64,000 bases of DNA from Streptomyces sp. BK340. GTDB taxonomy: Bacteria > Actinomycetota > Actinomycetes > Streptomycetales > Streptomycetaceae. The stretch lies in NCBI RefSeq assembly GCF_007827595.1, contig NZ_VISR01000006.1, positions 124,001 to 188,000 of the forward strand. Reading direction: 5' to 3'. Positions 18,717-29,305 of the stretch are shown here, piece after piece (the first letter of the stretch is position 1; the number at the start of each line of letters is the position of its first letter). A program made the position numbers and the translations under genes. The notes beneath the pieces are model-generated. The model made no database searches. It saw nothing but the letters and a program-made list of their open reading frames with translations, and was not told the origin of the DNA.

Positions 18717-19717
18717 GCGACGGCACCAGGACCAGGGGCGGAGCGCGCTGGAGTGCCGGGCTGTGGACAGTCGGTACGGCCGGGCTGATCGCCGCCCTGC
18801 CCTGGGCCGCCCATGGACGGATGCCGGACCGCCTGGCCACCCACTGGGGGTCCGGGCGGGACACTCCGGACGGGTCCATGCCCCTGTGGGCTGCATCCCT
18901 CTTCCCGGCCCTGATCTGGCTGGCCCTGACCGCGATCGTGTTCGTGGCCCAGCGGCGGGCCGGAGACCCCGCGCGCAGCGCGACGCGGGCGTGGACCGCC
19001 GCCGTCCTGCTGTCGGGGGGCATCCTCCTCGGCGGCGCGCAGGCGTCCGTCGTCCGCGCGAACCTGGATCACGCGGACTGGCACCAGGCCCGCCAGCCAA
19101 CGGCATGGATCGTCGTGACGCTCGCCGGGGCGGTCGTCGCCGGAGTCGTCGGATGGCTGGTGAACTCGCGCGGGGCGGCCTCCGTCGCGCCCGCCACGCA
19201 GGAGCCCTCCGGCCCGGTGCTGGAGATCCCGCGCGGGCAGCGCCTGGTGTGGTTCTCCCGCATCACCAATCCCTGGCTCCATCTGGTGGCGGCAGTGGCC
19301 GGCCTGGTGGCGGTGGCGGCCCTCGTCGCTCTGGTCAGCGGTCTCGCCACCGCCGGCCCGTTGTGGGCGCTGTTCGCTCCGTTCGCGTGCACGTCCCTGG
19401 CCGTGGCCGGCTGCGCCACCGTGCAGGCGCGTGCATCGGAGCGCGGCCTGGAAGTGGCGTTCGGACCCCTCGGCTGGCCCGCCCGGCGCTGGCCGGCCGA
19501 GGACATCGAGTCGGCTCGCGCCGAGAACCGCACCCCCGCGCAGGTCGGAGGCTGGGGTTACCGGCTCAGCGGTCTCGGCACCACGGTCATGCTGCGGAGC
19601 GGAGAATGCCTCGTCATCCGCCCCCGGGGAACGGGCGGGGAATTCGCCGTCAGTATCGACGACGCGGAGCGCGGCGCAGCTCTTCTCAACGCGCTCAATA
19701 CGACTCGGCACGGCTGA
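18713..19717 (+). CDS. DUF1648-type membrane protein
   Basis: Membrane protein of 334 aa with about six hydrophobic segments. The N-terminal LIAALPWAAHGRMPDRLATHWGSGRDTPDGSMPLW is the DUF1648 signature (helix, then PxxxxxHWxxxGxxD). A soluble C-terminal part follows. YtrA-type regulators commonly sit with such proteins, which are thought to be permease-like or envelope-stress factors. GTG 18713 overlaps the GntR stop by 4 bp, so translation is coupled. The role is otherwise unknown. Confidence 0.85.
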   Translation: MSDGTRTRGGARWSAGLWTVGTAGLIAALPWAAHGRMPDRLATHWGSGRDTPDGSMPLWAASLFPALIWLALTAIVFVAQRRAGDPARSATRAWTAAVLLSGGILLGGAQASVVRANLDHADWHQARQPTAWIVVTLAGAVVAGVVGWLVNSRGAASVAPATQEPSGPVLEIPRGQRLVWFSRITNPWLHLVAAVAGLVAVAALVALVSGLATAGPLWALFAPFACTSLAVAGCATVQARASERGLEVAFGPLGWPARRWPAEDIESARAENRTPAQVGGWGYRLSGLGTTVMLRSGECLVIRPRGTGGEFAVSIDDAERGAALLNALNTTRHG

Positions 19718-19906
19718 GTCCTTCATTCCGCGTGAGCCGCGGCACACGGGTACGACCTGCGCGGGCTCCATGGCGCGACGCACACCCTCCCAAAGAGCAC
19801 GAAGCGGCTTCGGAGGGAGGCGAACCAGCAACCCGCCTCGGTGGCCGCTCTTACCGTTCTCTAGGCTGACCGTCGAAAACAGGCCAGCAACGGGGGAGAC
19901 ACCAGC

Positions 19907-20260
19907 ATGGATACCGCACGCCGACGCCTTCGATCCGGAACCGTCCTCCTCGGCGGCATGGGCCTGCTCGCCACCGCCCTGACCGCCTGCTCCTCCGCCC
20001 CGGACAAGCGCTGCGTCGACCGCGACAGCTATCGGCTGGCCAAGGGCTACAAGGTCGTCTCCGACAAGAACTGCAAGTCCGCCAAGGCCTTCGTCGACGG
20101 CGCCTGGTACTACGGCGGCAAGAAGCAGGGCTCCTGGGTGAGCGGCGGCTCCTTCACCAAGCCGGGCAAGGGCTCCGGCTCGCATTCGAGCTCGGGCGGC
20201 TCGCACGGCGGCGTGCACCGCGGCGGCTTCGGCGGCGGTCACGGCAGCTCCGGCGGCTGA
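19907..20260 (+). CDS. YgiB-like small lipoprotein, Gly/Ser-rich tail
   Basis: Lipoprotein of 117 aa. Signal peptide with lipobox LTAC (cysteine near residue 28), then a short cysteine-containing domain (KRCVDRDSYRLAKGYKVV, DKNCKSA) and a Gly/Ser/His tail ending HRGGFGGGHGSSGG. The RGGFG-type tail and the ATP-grasp partner gene 14 bp downstream recall the enterobacterial YgiB-YgiC pair (DUF1190 lipoprotein plus glutathionylspermidine-synthase-like enzyme). GGGGGAG precedes the ATG. Confidence 0.78.
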   Translation: MDTARRRLRSGTVLLGGMGLLATALTACSSAPDKRCVDRDSYRLAKGYKVVSDKNCKSAKAFVDGAWYYGGKKQGSWVSGGSFTKPGKGSGSHSSSGGSHGGVHRGGFGGGHGSSGG

Positions 20261-20274
20261 CGAGGAAACGGACC

Positions 20275-21459
20275 GTGGAACGCCGTACGACCACCCCCCG
20301 CCCCGGCTGGCAGCAGACCGTCGAGGAGCAGGGACTCGTCTACCCCCTCACTCGCCACCCGGACGGCTCGCTGCGCCCCTACTGGGACGAGAGCGCCTAC
20401 TACGTCTTCACGCTGGACGAGATCGAGGCGCTGGAGGAGGCCGTCGAGGAACTGCACCGCATGTGCCTCGCGGCCGCCGGGCACATCGTGGCCGAGGGCC
20501 GCCTCGCCGACCTCGGCATCACCGACCCGCGGGTCGCCGAGGCCGTCACCGAGGCCTGGCGGCGCCGCGCCGAACTCCCCTCCGTCTACGGCCGCTTCGA
20601 CCTCCGTTACGACGGCACCGGCCCGGCGAAGCTCCTCGAGTACAACGCCGACACCCCGACCTCACTGGTCGAGGCCGCCTCCCCCCAGTGGTTCTGGATG
20701 GAGGAACGCTTCCCCGGCGCCGACCAGTGGAACTCGCTGCACGATCGCCTGGTCGACGCCTGGCGCCGGCAGGCCGCGCTGCTCCCGCCGGGCAGCCCGC
20801 TGCACTTCGCGCACTCCTCGGCCGACGAACTCGGCGAGGATCTGATGACGGTCGCCTACCTGAAGGAGACCGCCGAACAGGCCGGCCTCGCCACCGAATG
20901 GATCTCCATGGAGGAGATCGGCTGGGACACCCTCTCCGGCCGCTTCGTGGACAACGGGCTCCGCTTCATCCGCAGCGTCTTCAAGCTCTATCCGTGGGAG
21001 TGGCTCACCACCGACGCCTTCGCGGGGCACGTCCTGGACACCCTGGACAACGGCGGCGGCACCGGCAGCACCCTGTGGATCGAACCCGCCTGGAAGATGC
21101 TCCTGAGCAACAAGGCCCTGCTGGCGATCCTCTGGGAGCTGTACCCCGGCCACCCCAGCCTGCTGCCCGCCTACCTGGACGGCCCGCGCGAGCTGGCCGG
21201 GTCGACCGGCTATGTCGCCAAGCCGCTGCTGGGCCGCGAGGGCGCGGGCGTGACCGTCCACGAGCCCGGCGCCCCGGCCGCCGTCCGGGACGAGCCCTGC
21301 TGCTACCAGCAGCTCGCCCCGCTGCCCTCCTTCGACGGCAATCACCTCGTCCTCGGCGCCTGGGTCGTCCGGGACGAGCCGGCCGGCCTCGGCCTGCGCG
21401 AGTCCTCGGGCCTGATCACCGACGAGTACGCCCGCTTCCTGCCGCACGTGATCCTCTAG
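20275..21459 (+). CDS. Glutathionylspermidine synthase-family ATP-grasp protein (YgiC-like)
   Basis: ATP-grasp ligase of 394 aa covering the synthetase domain only, with no amidase domain. Seen motifs are LRYDGTGPAKLLEYNADTPTSL, EEIGWDT, WIEPAWKMLLSNKALLAILWELYP, KPLLGREGAGV and GNHLVLGAWVV, the hallmarks of the YgiC/YjfC subgroup. Actinobacteria lack glutathione, so the substrate must be something else, perhaps a peptide ligated to an amine. GTG 20275 follows GGAAACGGACC. The TAG stop overlaps the ornithine aminotransferase stop in the tetramer CTAG (21456-21459). Confidence 0.87.
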   Translation: MERRTTTPRPGWQQTVEEQGLVYPLTRHPDGSLRPYWDESAYYVFTLDEIEALEEAVEELHRMCLAAAGHIVAEGRLADLGITDPRVAEAVTEAWRRRAELPSVYGRFDLRYDGTGPAKLLEYNADTPTSLVEAASPQWFWMEERFPGADQWNSLHDRLVDAWRRQAALLPPGSPLHFAHSSADELGEDLMTVAYLKETAEQAGLATEWISMEEIGWDTLSGRFVDNGLRFIRSVFKLYPWEWLTTDAFAGHVLDTLDNGGGTGSTLWIEPAWKMLLSNKALLAILWELYPGHPSLLPAYLDGPRELAGSTGYVAKPLLGREGAGVTVHEPGAPAAVRDEPCCYQQLAPLPSFDGNHLVLGAWVVRDEPAGLGLRESSGLITDEYARFLPHVIL

Positions 21460-22661
21460 CCGGCCAGCACCGCCCCCAGCTGTTCGAGCCCCCAGTCCAG
21501 GTCCTCCTTGCCGATCACCAACGGCGGCGCGATCCGGACCGTCGCACCGTGGGTGTCCTTCACCAGGACACCCCGGTCCATCAGCCGCTCGGACACCTGC
21601 CGGCCGGTCCCGACCCCCGGCGCGATGTCCACCCCGGCCCACAGCCCGCGCCCGCGCACCGCCGTCACCCTGCCGGTGCCGAGCAGCGCGCCCAGCTCCC
21701 GGTGCAGATGATCGCCGAGCTCGGCGGCCCGTGCCTGGTACTCGCCCGTCCGCAGCATCCTGATCACCTCCAGCGCCACCGCACACGCCAAGGGGTTCCC
21801 GCCGAACGTCGATCCGTGCTCACCCGGCCCGAACACCCCGAGCACCTCGGTGCTCGACACCACCGCCGACACCGGCACGATCCCGCCGCCCAGCGCCTTC
21901 CCCAGCACGTACACATCCGGTACGACCCCCTCGTGCTCGCACGCGAACGTCCGCCCGGTCCGACCCAGCCCGGACTGGATCTCGTCCGCGATGAACAGCA
22001 CGTCCCGCTGCCGGGTCAGCTCACGCACCGCCGGCAGATAACCGGCCGGCGGGACGATCACCCCCGACTCGCCCTGGATCGGTTCGAGCAGCACCGCGAC
22101 CGTGTTCTCGGTGAGCGCCGCCCGCATCGCGGTCAGGTCGCCGTACGGCACGATCTGGAAGCCCGGCGTGTACGGCCCGAAGTCCGCCCGCGCCTCGGGG
22201 TCGGTCGAGAAGCTGATGACCGTCGTCGTACGGCCGTGGAAGTTGCCGCTCGCGACCACGATCTTCGCCATCTCGGCGGGCACCCCCTTGATCCGGTACC
22301 CCCATTTCCGGGCGGTCTTCACCGCGGTCTCCACCGCCTCGACGCCGGTGTTCATCGGCAGCACCATCTGCATGCCGCACAGCGCGGCCAGCTCGGTGCA
22401 GAAGGCGGCGAACCGGTCGTGGTGGAACGCCCGCGAGGTCAGCGTCACCCGCTCCAGCTGCGCCTTGGCAGCCTCCACCAGCCGCGGGTGGCCGTGGCCG
22501 AAGTTCAGCGCCGAGTACCCGGCCAGCAGGTCGAGGTAGCGCCGCCCCTCGACATCCGTCATCCAGGCCCCCTCCGCGGTGGCGACGACCACCGGCAGGG
22601 GGTGGTAGTTGTGCGCACTGTGGGTGTCGGCGGCGGCGATGAGCGTCTCCGTAGCGTTCAC
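21456..22661 (-). CDS. rocD: Ornithine aminotransferase
   Basis: PLP enzyme transferring the delta-amino group of ornithine to 2-oxoglutarate, giving glutamate semialdehyde for proline or glutamate synthesis. It has 401 aa, the family length. Class III features are the PLP lysine in VLGKALGGG (about residue 255), FIADEIQSGLGRTG, and GSTFGGNPLACAVALEV. GTG 22661 is preceded by GGAGTTCCC. No arginase or other arginine-catabolic gene is adjacent; the neighbouring ATP-grasp gene only shares overlapping stop codons. Confidence 0.92.
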   Translation of the reverse strand: MNATETLIAAADTHSAHNYHPLPVVVATAEGAWMTDVEGRRYLDLLAGYSALNFGHGHPRLVEAAKAQLERVTLTSRAFHHDRFAAFCTELAALCGMQMVLPMNTGVEAVETAVKTARKWGYRIKGVPAEMAKIVVASGNFHGRTTTVISFSTDPEARADFGPYTPGFQIVPYGDLTAMRAALTENTVAVLLEPIQGESGVIVPPAGYLPAVRELTRQRDVLFIADEIQSGLGRTGRTFACEHEGVVPDVYVLGKALGGGIVPVSAVVSSTEVLGVFGPGEHGSTFGGNPLACAVALEVIRMLRTGEYQARAAELGDHLHRELGALLGTGRVTAVRGRGLWAGVDIAPGVGTGRQVSERLMDRGVLVKDTHGATVRIAPPLVIGKEDLDWGLEQLGAVLAG

Positions 22662-22765
22662 GGGAACTCCAAGGGGCCAGAGAGTCGGATGCACCCCCTT
22701 CTTATCCTCGCTCGCATGGTGGACGCGGGACCTCCCCGTTCCGGCGCGCCCGGTAGGCTGATCAG

Positions 22766-22846
22766 CGGGCCGTGACTGGCGCGCTAGGGATGGGACCGAC
22801 CATCGGGGAGCGGCCCGAGCCGGAAAGAGTGCCGTGCGCCTGGGCC
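22766..22846 (+). ncRNA. ZTP (pfl) riboswitch
   Basis: The sequence carries the conserved blocks of the pfl motif in order: GGGCCGTGACTGGCG (22768-22782), GGGACCGACCATCGGGGAGCG (about 22792-22812) and the 3' CGCCTGGGC pseudoknot segment (22837-22844). ZTP riboswitches sense the folate-stress purine intermediate ZMP/ZTP and typically precede purine or one-carbon genes, here glyA 38 bp downstream. Binding should switch on serine hydroxymethyltransferase. Confidence 0.88.
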
Positions 22847-22884
22847 GAACGTGAACGCTGTACGCACACCGTCCGGAGGTCCCC

Positions 22885-24333
22885 ATGCCAGAGCAGCCCC
22901 TGTCGACCGAGTCCACCGCCTTCCGTGCCGCCCTCGACGTGATCCGTGCCGTCGAGCCGCGGGTCGCGGACGCCATCGGCCAAGAGGTGACCGACCAGCG
23001 CGAGATGCTGAAGCTGATCGCCTCCGAGAACTACGCCTCCCCGGCCACCCTGCTGGCGATGGGCAACTGGTTCAGCGACAAGTACGCCGAGGGCACCATC
23101 GGCCGCCGCTTCTACGCCGGCTGCCGCAACGTCGACACGGTGGAGTCCCTGGCCGCCGAGCACGCCAAGGCGCTCTTCGGTGCCCGGCACGCCTACGTCC
23201 AGCCGCACTCCGGTATCGACGCCAACCTCGTCGCCTTCTGGGCCGTCCTCGCGGACCGCGTGGAGGTCCCGTTCCTGGAGAAGACCGGCGCCCGCCAGGT
23301 CAACGACCTCTCCGAGGCCGACTGGGCCGAGCTCCGCCAGGCCTTCGGCAACCAGCGCATGCTCGGCATGTCCCTGGACGCCGGCGGCCACCTCACCCAC
23401 GGCTTCCGTCCGAACATCTCAGGCAAGATGTTCGACCAGCGCTCCTACGGCACCGACCCGGCCACCGGCCTGATCGACTACGAGGCGCTGCGTGTCCAGG
23501 CCCGCGAGTTCAAGCCGCTGATCATCGTCGCGGGCTACTCGGCGTACCCCCGTCTGGTGAACTTCCGCGTCATGCGCGAGATCGCCGACGAGGTCGGCGC
23601 GACCCTGATGGTCGACATGGCCCACTTCGCCGGTCTGGTCGCCGGCAAGGTCCTGACCGGCGACTTCGACCCGGTCCCGCACGCCCAGATCGTCACCACG
23701 ACCACCCACAAGTCCCTGCGCGGCCCGCGCGGCGGCATGGTCCTGTGCGACGACTCCCTGAAGGACCAGGTGGACCGCGGCTGCCCGATGGTGCTCGGCG
23801 GCCCGCTCCCGCACGTCATGGCGGCGAAGGCCGTCGCCCTCGCCGAGGCCCGTCAGCCCTCCTTCCAGGACTACGCCCAGCGCATCGTCGACAACTCGCG
23901 CGCCCTCGCCGAGGGCCTGATGAAGCGCGGCGCCACCCTGGTCACCGGCGGTACGGACAACCACCTCAACCTGATCGACGTGGCCACCTCCTACGGCCTC
24001 ACCGGCCGTCAGGCCGAGGCGGCCCTGCTCGAGTCCGGCATCGTCACCAACCGCAACGCCATCCCGGCCGACCCGAACGGCGCCTGGTACACCTCCGGCA
24101 TCCGCATCGGCACCCCCGCCCTGACCACCCGGGGCCTCGGCACCGCGGAGATGGACGAGGTCGCCGGCCTGATCGACCGCGTCCTCAGCACCACCGAGCC
24201 GGGCACCACCAAGTCGGGTGCCCCGTCCAAGGCGGCCCACGTCCTGGACGAGAAGACCGCGCAGGAGATCGCCCAGCGGGCGACGGACCTGGTGGCGGCG
24301 TTCCCGCTCTACCCTGAAATCGACCTTGGCTGA
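22885..24333 (+). CDS. glyA: Serine hydroxymethyltransferase
   Basis: Interconverts serine and glycine while charging tetrahydrofolate with a C1 unit. It has 482 aa, longer than the usual 420-residue enzyme, with an insertion of about 60 residues after [24 protein letters not shown]. The PLP lysine is in [14 protein letters not shown] (about residue 275), and [10 protein letters not shown] and [14 protein letters not shown] are intact. ATG 22885 has GGAGG 5 nt upstream. The ZTP riboswitch upstream links its expression to purine/folate shortage. It is followed by trpS in the same direction. Confidence 0.96.
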   Translation: MPEQPLSTESTAFRAALDVIRAVEPRVADAIGQEVTDQREMLKLIASENYASPATLLAMGNWFSDKYAEGTIGRRFYAGCRNVDTVESLAAEHAKALFGARHAYVQPHSGIDANLVAFWAVLADRVEVPFLEKTGARQVNDLSEADWAELRQAFGNQRMLGMSLDAGGHLTHGFRPNISGKMFDQRSYGTDPATGLIDYEALRVQAREFKPLIIVAGYSAYPRLVNFRVMREIADEVGATLMVDMAHFAGLVAGKVLTGDFDPVPHAQIVTTTTHKSLRGPRGGMVLCDDSLKDQVDRGCPMVLGGPLPHVMAAKAVALAEARQPSFQDYAQRIVDNSRALAEGLMKRGATLVTGGTDNHLNLIDVATSYGLTGRQAEAALLESGIVTNRNAIPADPNGAWYTSGIRIGTPALTTRGLGTAEMDEVAGLIDRVLSTTEPGTTKSGAPSKAAHVLDEKTAQEIAQRATDLVAAFPLYPEIDLG

Positions 24334-25488
<1,155 letters not shown>

Positions 25489-25680
25489 GAAGCACGATCC
25501 GGCGCTGAGGCGCACGACCGTACACACGTCCGACCGGGCAGAGCGCTGCACATCACTTCCACTGCGCCTGCCCACGGGACATCCGTGGCCGTACAGTCGA
25601 TAGCCGACGGCCCGGACGCACACGCGACGACGACGGCGGCGAAGACGGCCGGAAGACATCACGCGACGACAGGAGACGAC

Positions 25681-26265
25681 GTGGGGACCGTAACGATCGG
25701 CGTGTCGATCGCGGTCCCGGAGCCTCACGGCAGCCTGCTCCAGGAGCTGCGCGCGGGCTTCGGTGACGCCGCGGCGCACGGCATCCCCACGCATGTCACC
25801 CTGCTGCCGCCGACCGAGGTGGACGCGGCCGACCTGGCGGCGGTCGAGGCGCACCTCAAGCAGGTCGCGGCGGCCGGCCGGCCGTTCCCGATGCGGCTGT
25901 GCGGGACCGGCACCTTCCGGCCCCTGTCGCCGGTCGTCTATGTGCGTGTCGCGCGGGGTGCCGAGGCCTGCGCCTGGCTGCAGCAGCGGGTGCGGGACGC
26001 CTCGGGTCCGGTGGCACGCGAGCTGCAGTTCCCGTACCACCCGCACGTCACGGTCGCGCACGGCATCGACGAGGCGTCGATGGACCGCGCCTTCGCCGAG
26101 TTGGCCGGCTTCGAGGCCGAGTGGCCGTGCACCGGGTTCGCGCTGTACGAGCAGGGCGCCGACGACGTGTGGCGCAAGCTGCGGGAGTACACGTTCGGTG
26201 GATCCGTGGTGCCCGCACAGGGGGGCCACGCGGGCGTCGAGCGCGGGCGGATCGCCAGTCGCTGA
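25681..26265 (+). CDS. 2'-5' RNA ligase family (2H phosphoesterase)
   Basis: Small 2H-superfamily protein of 194 aa with both catalytic HxT motifs: HVTLLPP (about residue 38) and YHPHVTVAHG (about residue 120). Family members hydrolyse cyclic phosphates or 2'-5' bonds in RNA. GTG 25681 follows CAGGAGACGAC, a clear ribosome-binding site; the 190-bp gap after trpS otherwise shows no gene. It converges with the reductase gene 7 bp away. The physiological substrate is unknown. Confidence 0.9.
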   Translation: MGTVTIGVSIAVPEPHGSLLQELRAGFGDAAAHGIPTHVTLLPPTEVDAADLAAVEAHLKQVAAAGRPFPMRLCGTGTFRPLSPVVYVRVARGAEACAWLQQRVRDASGPVARELQFPYHPHVTVAHGIDEASMDRAFAELAGFEAEWPCTGFALYEQGADDVWRKLREYTFGGSVVPAQGGHAGVERGRIASR

Positions 26266-26272
26266 CGCTCCG

Positions 26273-27028
26273 CTACAGGGGCAGCCTCCGGAACAGCGCA
26301 CGCGGCGCGTGTCGTAGTGCCGACATCACCAGGCGCAGAGCGCCCGGCACCCACACCGTCTCCGAGCCGCGGCGCAGGCCCAGTTCGACGGCCGTGGCCA
26401 CGGCCTCGGGGGTGGTGGCGAGCGGGGCCGCGGGCAGGTCCGCCGTCATGCGGGTACGGACGAAGCCGGGGCGTACGACCATGACGTGCACGCCGGTGCC
26501 GAAGAGTGCGTCGCCGAGGCCCTGGGCGAACGTGTCGAGGCCGGCCTTGCTGGACCCGTAGATGAAGTCGGCGCGGCGGGCCCGTTCGCCGGCGGCGGAG
26601 GAGAGGACCACCAGAGAGCCGTGGCCCTGTGTCTGCAGGGCACGGGCCGCGACCAGGCCCGCCGACACGGCTCCGGTGTAGTTCGTCTGCGCGACCCGGA
26701 CCGCACGCAGGGGTTCGCGTTCGTCGTGGGCCTGGTCGCCGAGGATGCCGAACGCGAGCAGCACCAGGTCGATGTCGCCCTCGGTGAAGACCTTGCCGAG
26801 GGCCGCCTCGTGGGACTCGGGGTCGAGGGCGTCGAAGGCGACGGTGCGGACGTCGGCACCCAGGGCGCGCAGCTGATCGGCCGCCTGGTCCAGGGCGGGC
26901 GAGGGGCGGCCGGCCAGCCAGACGGTGCGGGTGCGGCGGGCGATCAGCCGGCGGGCGGTGGCCAGCGCGATCTCGGACGTGCCGCCGAGGATGAGCAGGG
27001 ACTGGGGCAGAGCGGTGGCGTCCTTCAT
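26273..27028 (-). CDS. Short-chain reductase, DprE2-like
   Basis: NAD(P)-dependent short-chain dehydrogenase of 251 aa. The cofactor loop is LILGGTSEIALATARRL (GGTSEI replaces the classical TGxxxGIG) and the catalytic pair is in FIYGSSKAGLD (Tyr-x3-Lys). GGTSEI is the mark of decaprenyl-phospho-2-keto-arabinose reductases (DprE2). Streptomyces makes no mycobacterial arabinogalactan, and no DprE1 partner is in this window, so the sugar substrate is uncertain. ATG 27028 is chosen because the dinucleotide fold begins just after it. Confidence 0.85.
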   Translation of the reverse strand: MKDATALPQSLLILGGTSEIALATARRLIARRTRTVWLAGRPSPALDQAADQLRALGADVRTVAFDALDPESHEAALGKVFTEGDIDLVLLAFGILGDQAHDEREPLRAVRVAQTNYTGAVSAGLVAARALQTQGHGSLVVLSSAAGERARRADFIYGSSKAGLDTFAQGLGDALFGTGVHVMVVRPGFVRTRMTADLPAAPLATTPEAVATAVELGLRRGSETVWVPGALRLVMSALRHAPRALFRRLPL

Positions 27029-27113
27029 GACAGCCGACCGTATCGCCCACATATGTCCGTCCTGGTGAAGAAACGCGGTGTTGACGTCCACCAGGAGCGG
27101 GCAGAGTCCGATC

Positions 27114-28031
27114 ATGGACTGGCTGAAGAAGCTCCCCGGGATCGGACCGATCGTCACCTGGCTGATGACCACGCACGCGTGGCAGGCGTACGAGCGGCTG
27201 GACCGGGTGAAGTGGACACGGCTGGCCGCCGCGATGACCTTCATCAGTTTCGTCGCGCTGTTCCCGCTGCTGACGCTGATCGCGGCGATCGCCGCCGCCA
27301 CGCTCAGCCAGTCGCAGCAGCAGAACCTGCAGCACAAGATCGCCGACCAGGTCCCCGGCATCGCCGATCAGCTGGACATCAACTCCCTGGTGCAGAACGC
27401 CGGTACGGTCGGAGTCATCGCCGGTGCCGTGCTGCTGTTCATCGGCATGGGCTGGGTCGGCCAGATGCGCGAGTGCCTGCGCGTGGTGTGGGAGCTGCCC
27501 GACACGACGGGGAACCCGGTCCTGGCCAAGGCCAAGGACGCGGGCATCCTGATCGGCCTCGGCGGAGCCCTCCTCGCCACCCTCGCCATCTCCACCATCG
27601 CCTCGGCACTGGTGGGCTGGAGCACCGACCACCTCGGTATCGAGCGGGCGGGCTGGGGCGCCGTCCTGTTGCGGATCGCCGCGTTCACCGTCGCCGTGCT
27701 CGCCGACTTCCTGCTCCTGCTCTACGTCCTGACCCTGCTGCCCGGCGTCGAGCCGCCGCGCCGCCGCCTGCTGGAGGCCGCGCTCCTCGGCGCGGTCGGC
27801 TTCGAACTGCTGAAGGTGCTGCTCAGCGGCTACATCCAGGGAGTCGCCGCGAAGAGCATGTACGGTGCGTTCGGCGTCCCTGTCGCGCTGCTGCTGTGGA
27901 TCAACTTCACGGCGAAACTCCTCCTGTTCTGCGCCGCCTGGACGGCGACGCAGAGCGAGGAGAGCGGTGCGCAGGAGGTCAGGAACGCGTCCGGCGGCGC
28001 ATCAGGTCCGGCAGCGGCCAACGGCGGTTGA
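27114..28031 (+). CDS. YihY/virulence factor BrkB family membrane protein
   Basis: Inner-membrane protein of 305 aa with six hydrophobic segments. Family landmarks are RLAAAMTFISFVALFPLLTLIAA, a long amphipathic region after it, and the C-terminal YGAFGVPVALLLWINFTAKLLLFCAAW. BrkB proteins were once misannotated as RNase BN; their transport or envelope role is unresolved. ATG 27114 precedes the family-typical MDWLKKLPG. The 3' end overlaps the convergent carboxypeptidase gene by 53 bp. Confidence 0.92.
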   Translation: MDWLKKLPGIGPIVTWLMTTHAWQAYERLDRVKWTRLAAAMTFISFVALFPLLTLIAAIAAATLSQSQQQNLQHKIADQVPGIADQLDINSLVQNAGTVGVIAGAVLLFIGMGWVGQMRECLRVVWELPDTTGNPVLAKAKDAGILIGLGGALLATLAISTIASALVGWSTDHLGIERAGWGAVLLRIAAFTVAVLADFLLLLYVLTLLPGVEPPRRRLLEAALLGAVGFELLKVLLSGYIQGVAAKSMYGAFGVPVALLLWINFTAKLLLFCAAWTATQSEESGAQEVRNASGGASGPAAANGG

Positions 28032-29214
28032 CCAGGAACGCCCCGCCGCCGAGCAGTACCAGCAGCCCGCCGGCGATGGCCAGGGCGATCCCGATGCCGC
28101 CGGAGCCGCCCGCGGCGGTGGAGCTCGCCACCGGCTTCGAGCCGCGCCCGCCGGTCCTCCCCGCCGCCCCGGCGGAGGCGGTGGCGCCGGGGCTCGGGGT
28201 GGACTGCGCGGCGCTCCTCGGCGGGACCAGCTCGCCCACCGGGCTGACCTTGCCGGCCGCCTCGAAGCCCCAGTCCAGCAGCTTGGCCGCCTCCTTGTAG
28301 ACCTCGTTGTGCTCGTGCTTCTCCGGGTTCATCACCGTGACCAGCAGCACCCGGCCGCTCCGCTCGGCGACGCCGGTGAAGGTGGCGCCCGCGTTGGTGG
28401 TGTTGCCGTTCTTCACCCCGGCGATGCCCCGGTAGACGGGCACGTCGATGTCACCGCTCAGCAGCCGGTTGGTGTTCTGGATCTCGGCAGACCCGAACTT
28501 CGCCCGCACCGTCGAGCAGTAGTCGCGGAAGTCCTTCTTCTGCAGCCCGGAGCGGGCGAACAGCGTCAGGTCGTACGCCGACGACAGCTGCCCCGGCTCG
28601 TCGTAGCCGTCCGGGCTGACCACGTGCGTGTCCAGGGCCTGCAGCTCGTCGGCGTGGTCCTGCATGTCCTTCACGGTCTGCGCGACGCCGCCGTTCATCG
28701 CGGACAGCACGTGCACGGCGTCGTTGCCCGAGCGCAGGAAGACGCCGAGCCACAGGTCGTGGACGGAGTAGGAGCGGCCTTCCCTTATCCCGACCACGCT
28801 GGAGCCGATGCCCATGCCGGCCAGGTCGTTCGGCACCACCTTGTGCTCGGTCGTCTTCGGGAACCTCGGCAGCACGGTGTCGGCGAACAGCATCTTCAGG
28901 GTGCTCGCCGGGGGCAGCCGCCAGTGCGCGTTGTGCGCGGCGAGCACATCGCCGGACTCGGCGTCGGAGACGATCCAGGAACGGGCGGTGAGGTCCTTGG
29001 GGAGCACGGGCACGCCGGCGGCGAGGTTCACCTGTGTCCCGGGCAGCCCGAGACGGACTCCGCCGACCTGCGACATCTGCGCCGGAGGCGTGGCCGTCGG
29101 GCTCGTCGACGGGGTCGGGGCCGCGAGCGCGACGGGCGCGGTGGCGGACAGGGACAGCAGCGTGGCGGTGGTGACCAGCAGGGATCGCCTGGGGGTCTTC
29201 TTCGGTGCGGGCAC
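27979..29214 (-). CDS. D-alanyl-D-alanine carboxypeptidase (DacA/PBP5-like)
   Basis: Trims the terminal D-Ala from peptidoglycan stem peptides outside the membrane. It has 411 aa: signal peptide (about 8-33), an S11 peptidase domain with SxxK in PPASTLKML (about residue 105), SGN in FLRSGNDAV (about 161) and KNG in GVKNGNTTNAG (about 265, replacing KTG, as in mycobacterial DacB-type enzymes), a Ser/Ala/Pro linker and a C-terminal membrane anchor followed by basic residues. GTG 29214 has AGGG upstream; longer starts would antisense-overlap the next gene. Confidence 0.93.
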   Translation of the reverse strand: MPAPKKTPRRSLLVTTATLLSLSATAPVALAAPTPSTSPTATPPAQMSQVGGVRLGLPGTQVNLAAGVPVLPKDLTARSWIVSDAESGDVLAAHNAHWRLPPASTLKMLFADTVLPRFPKTTEHKVVPNDLAGMGIGSSVVGIREGRSYSVHDLWLGVFLRSGNDAVHVLSAMNGGVAQTVKDMQDHADELQALDTHVVSPDGYDEPGQLSSAYDLTLFARSGLQKKDFRDYCSTVRAKFGSAEIQNTNRLLSGDIDVPVYRGIAGVKNGNTTNAGATFTGVAERSGRVLLVTVMNPEKHEHNEVYKEAAKLLDWGFEAAGKVSPVGELVPPRSAAQSTPSPGATASAGAAGRTGGRGSKPVASSTAAGGSGGIGIALAIAGGLLVLLGGGAFLVNRRWPLPDLMRRRTRS

Positions 29215-29305
29215 GGCCCTGAACGTACCCGGCAGGGGCTGCGAAGTCCCGCCGCGCACCCCACCCCGGACACGGACCCGGACATCGAACGGCGATACTG
29301 ATGTC

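Noticed and set aside
26273..27028. Mycobacterial-type arabinogalactan pathway
   Set aside because: Only a DprE2-like reductase is present. No DprE1 or arabinosyltransferase is visible, so no pathway is claimed.
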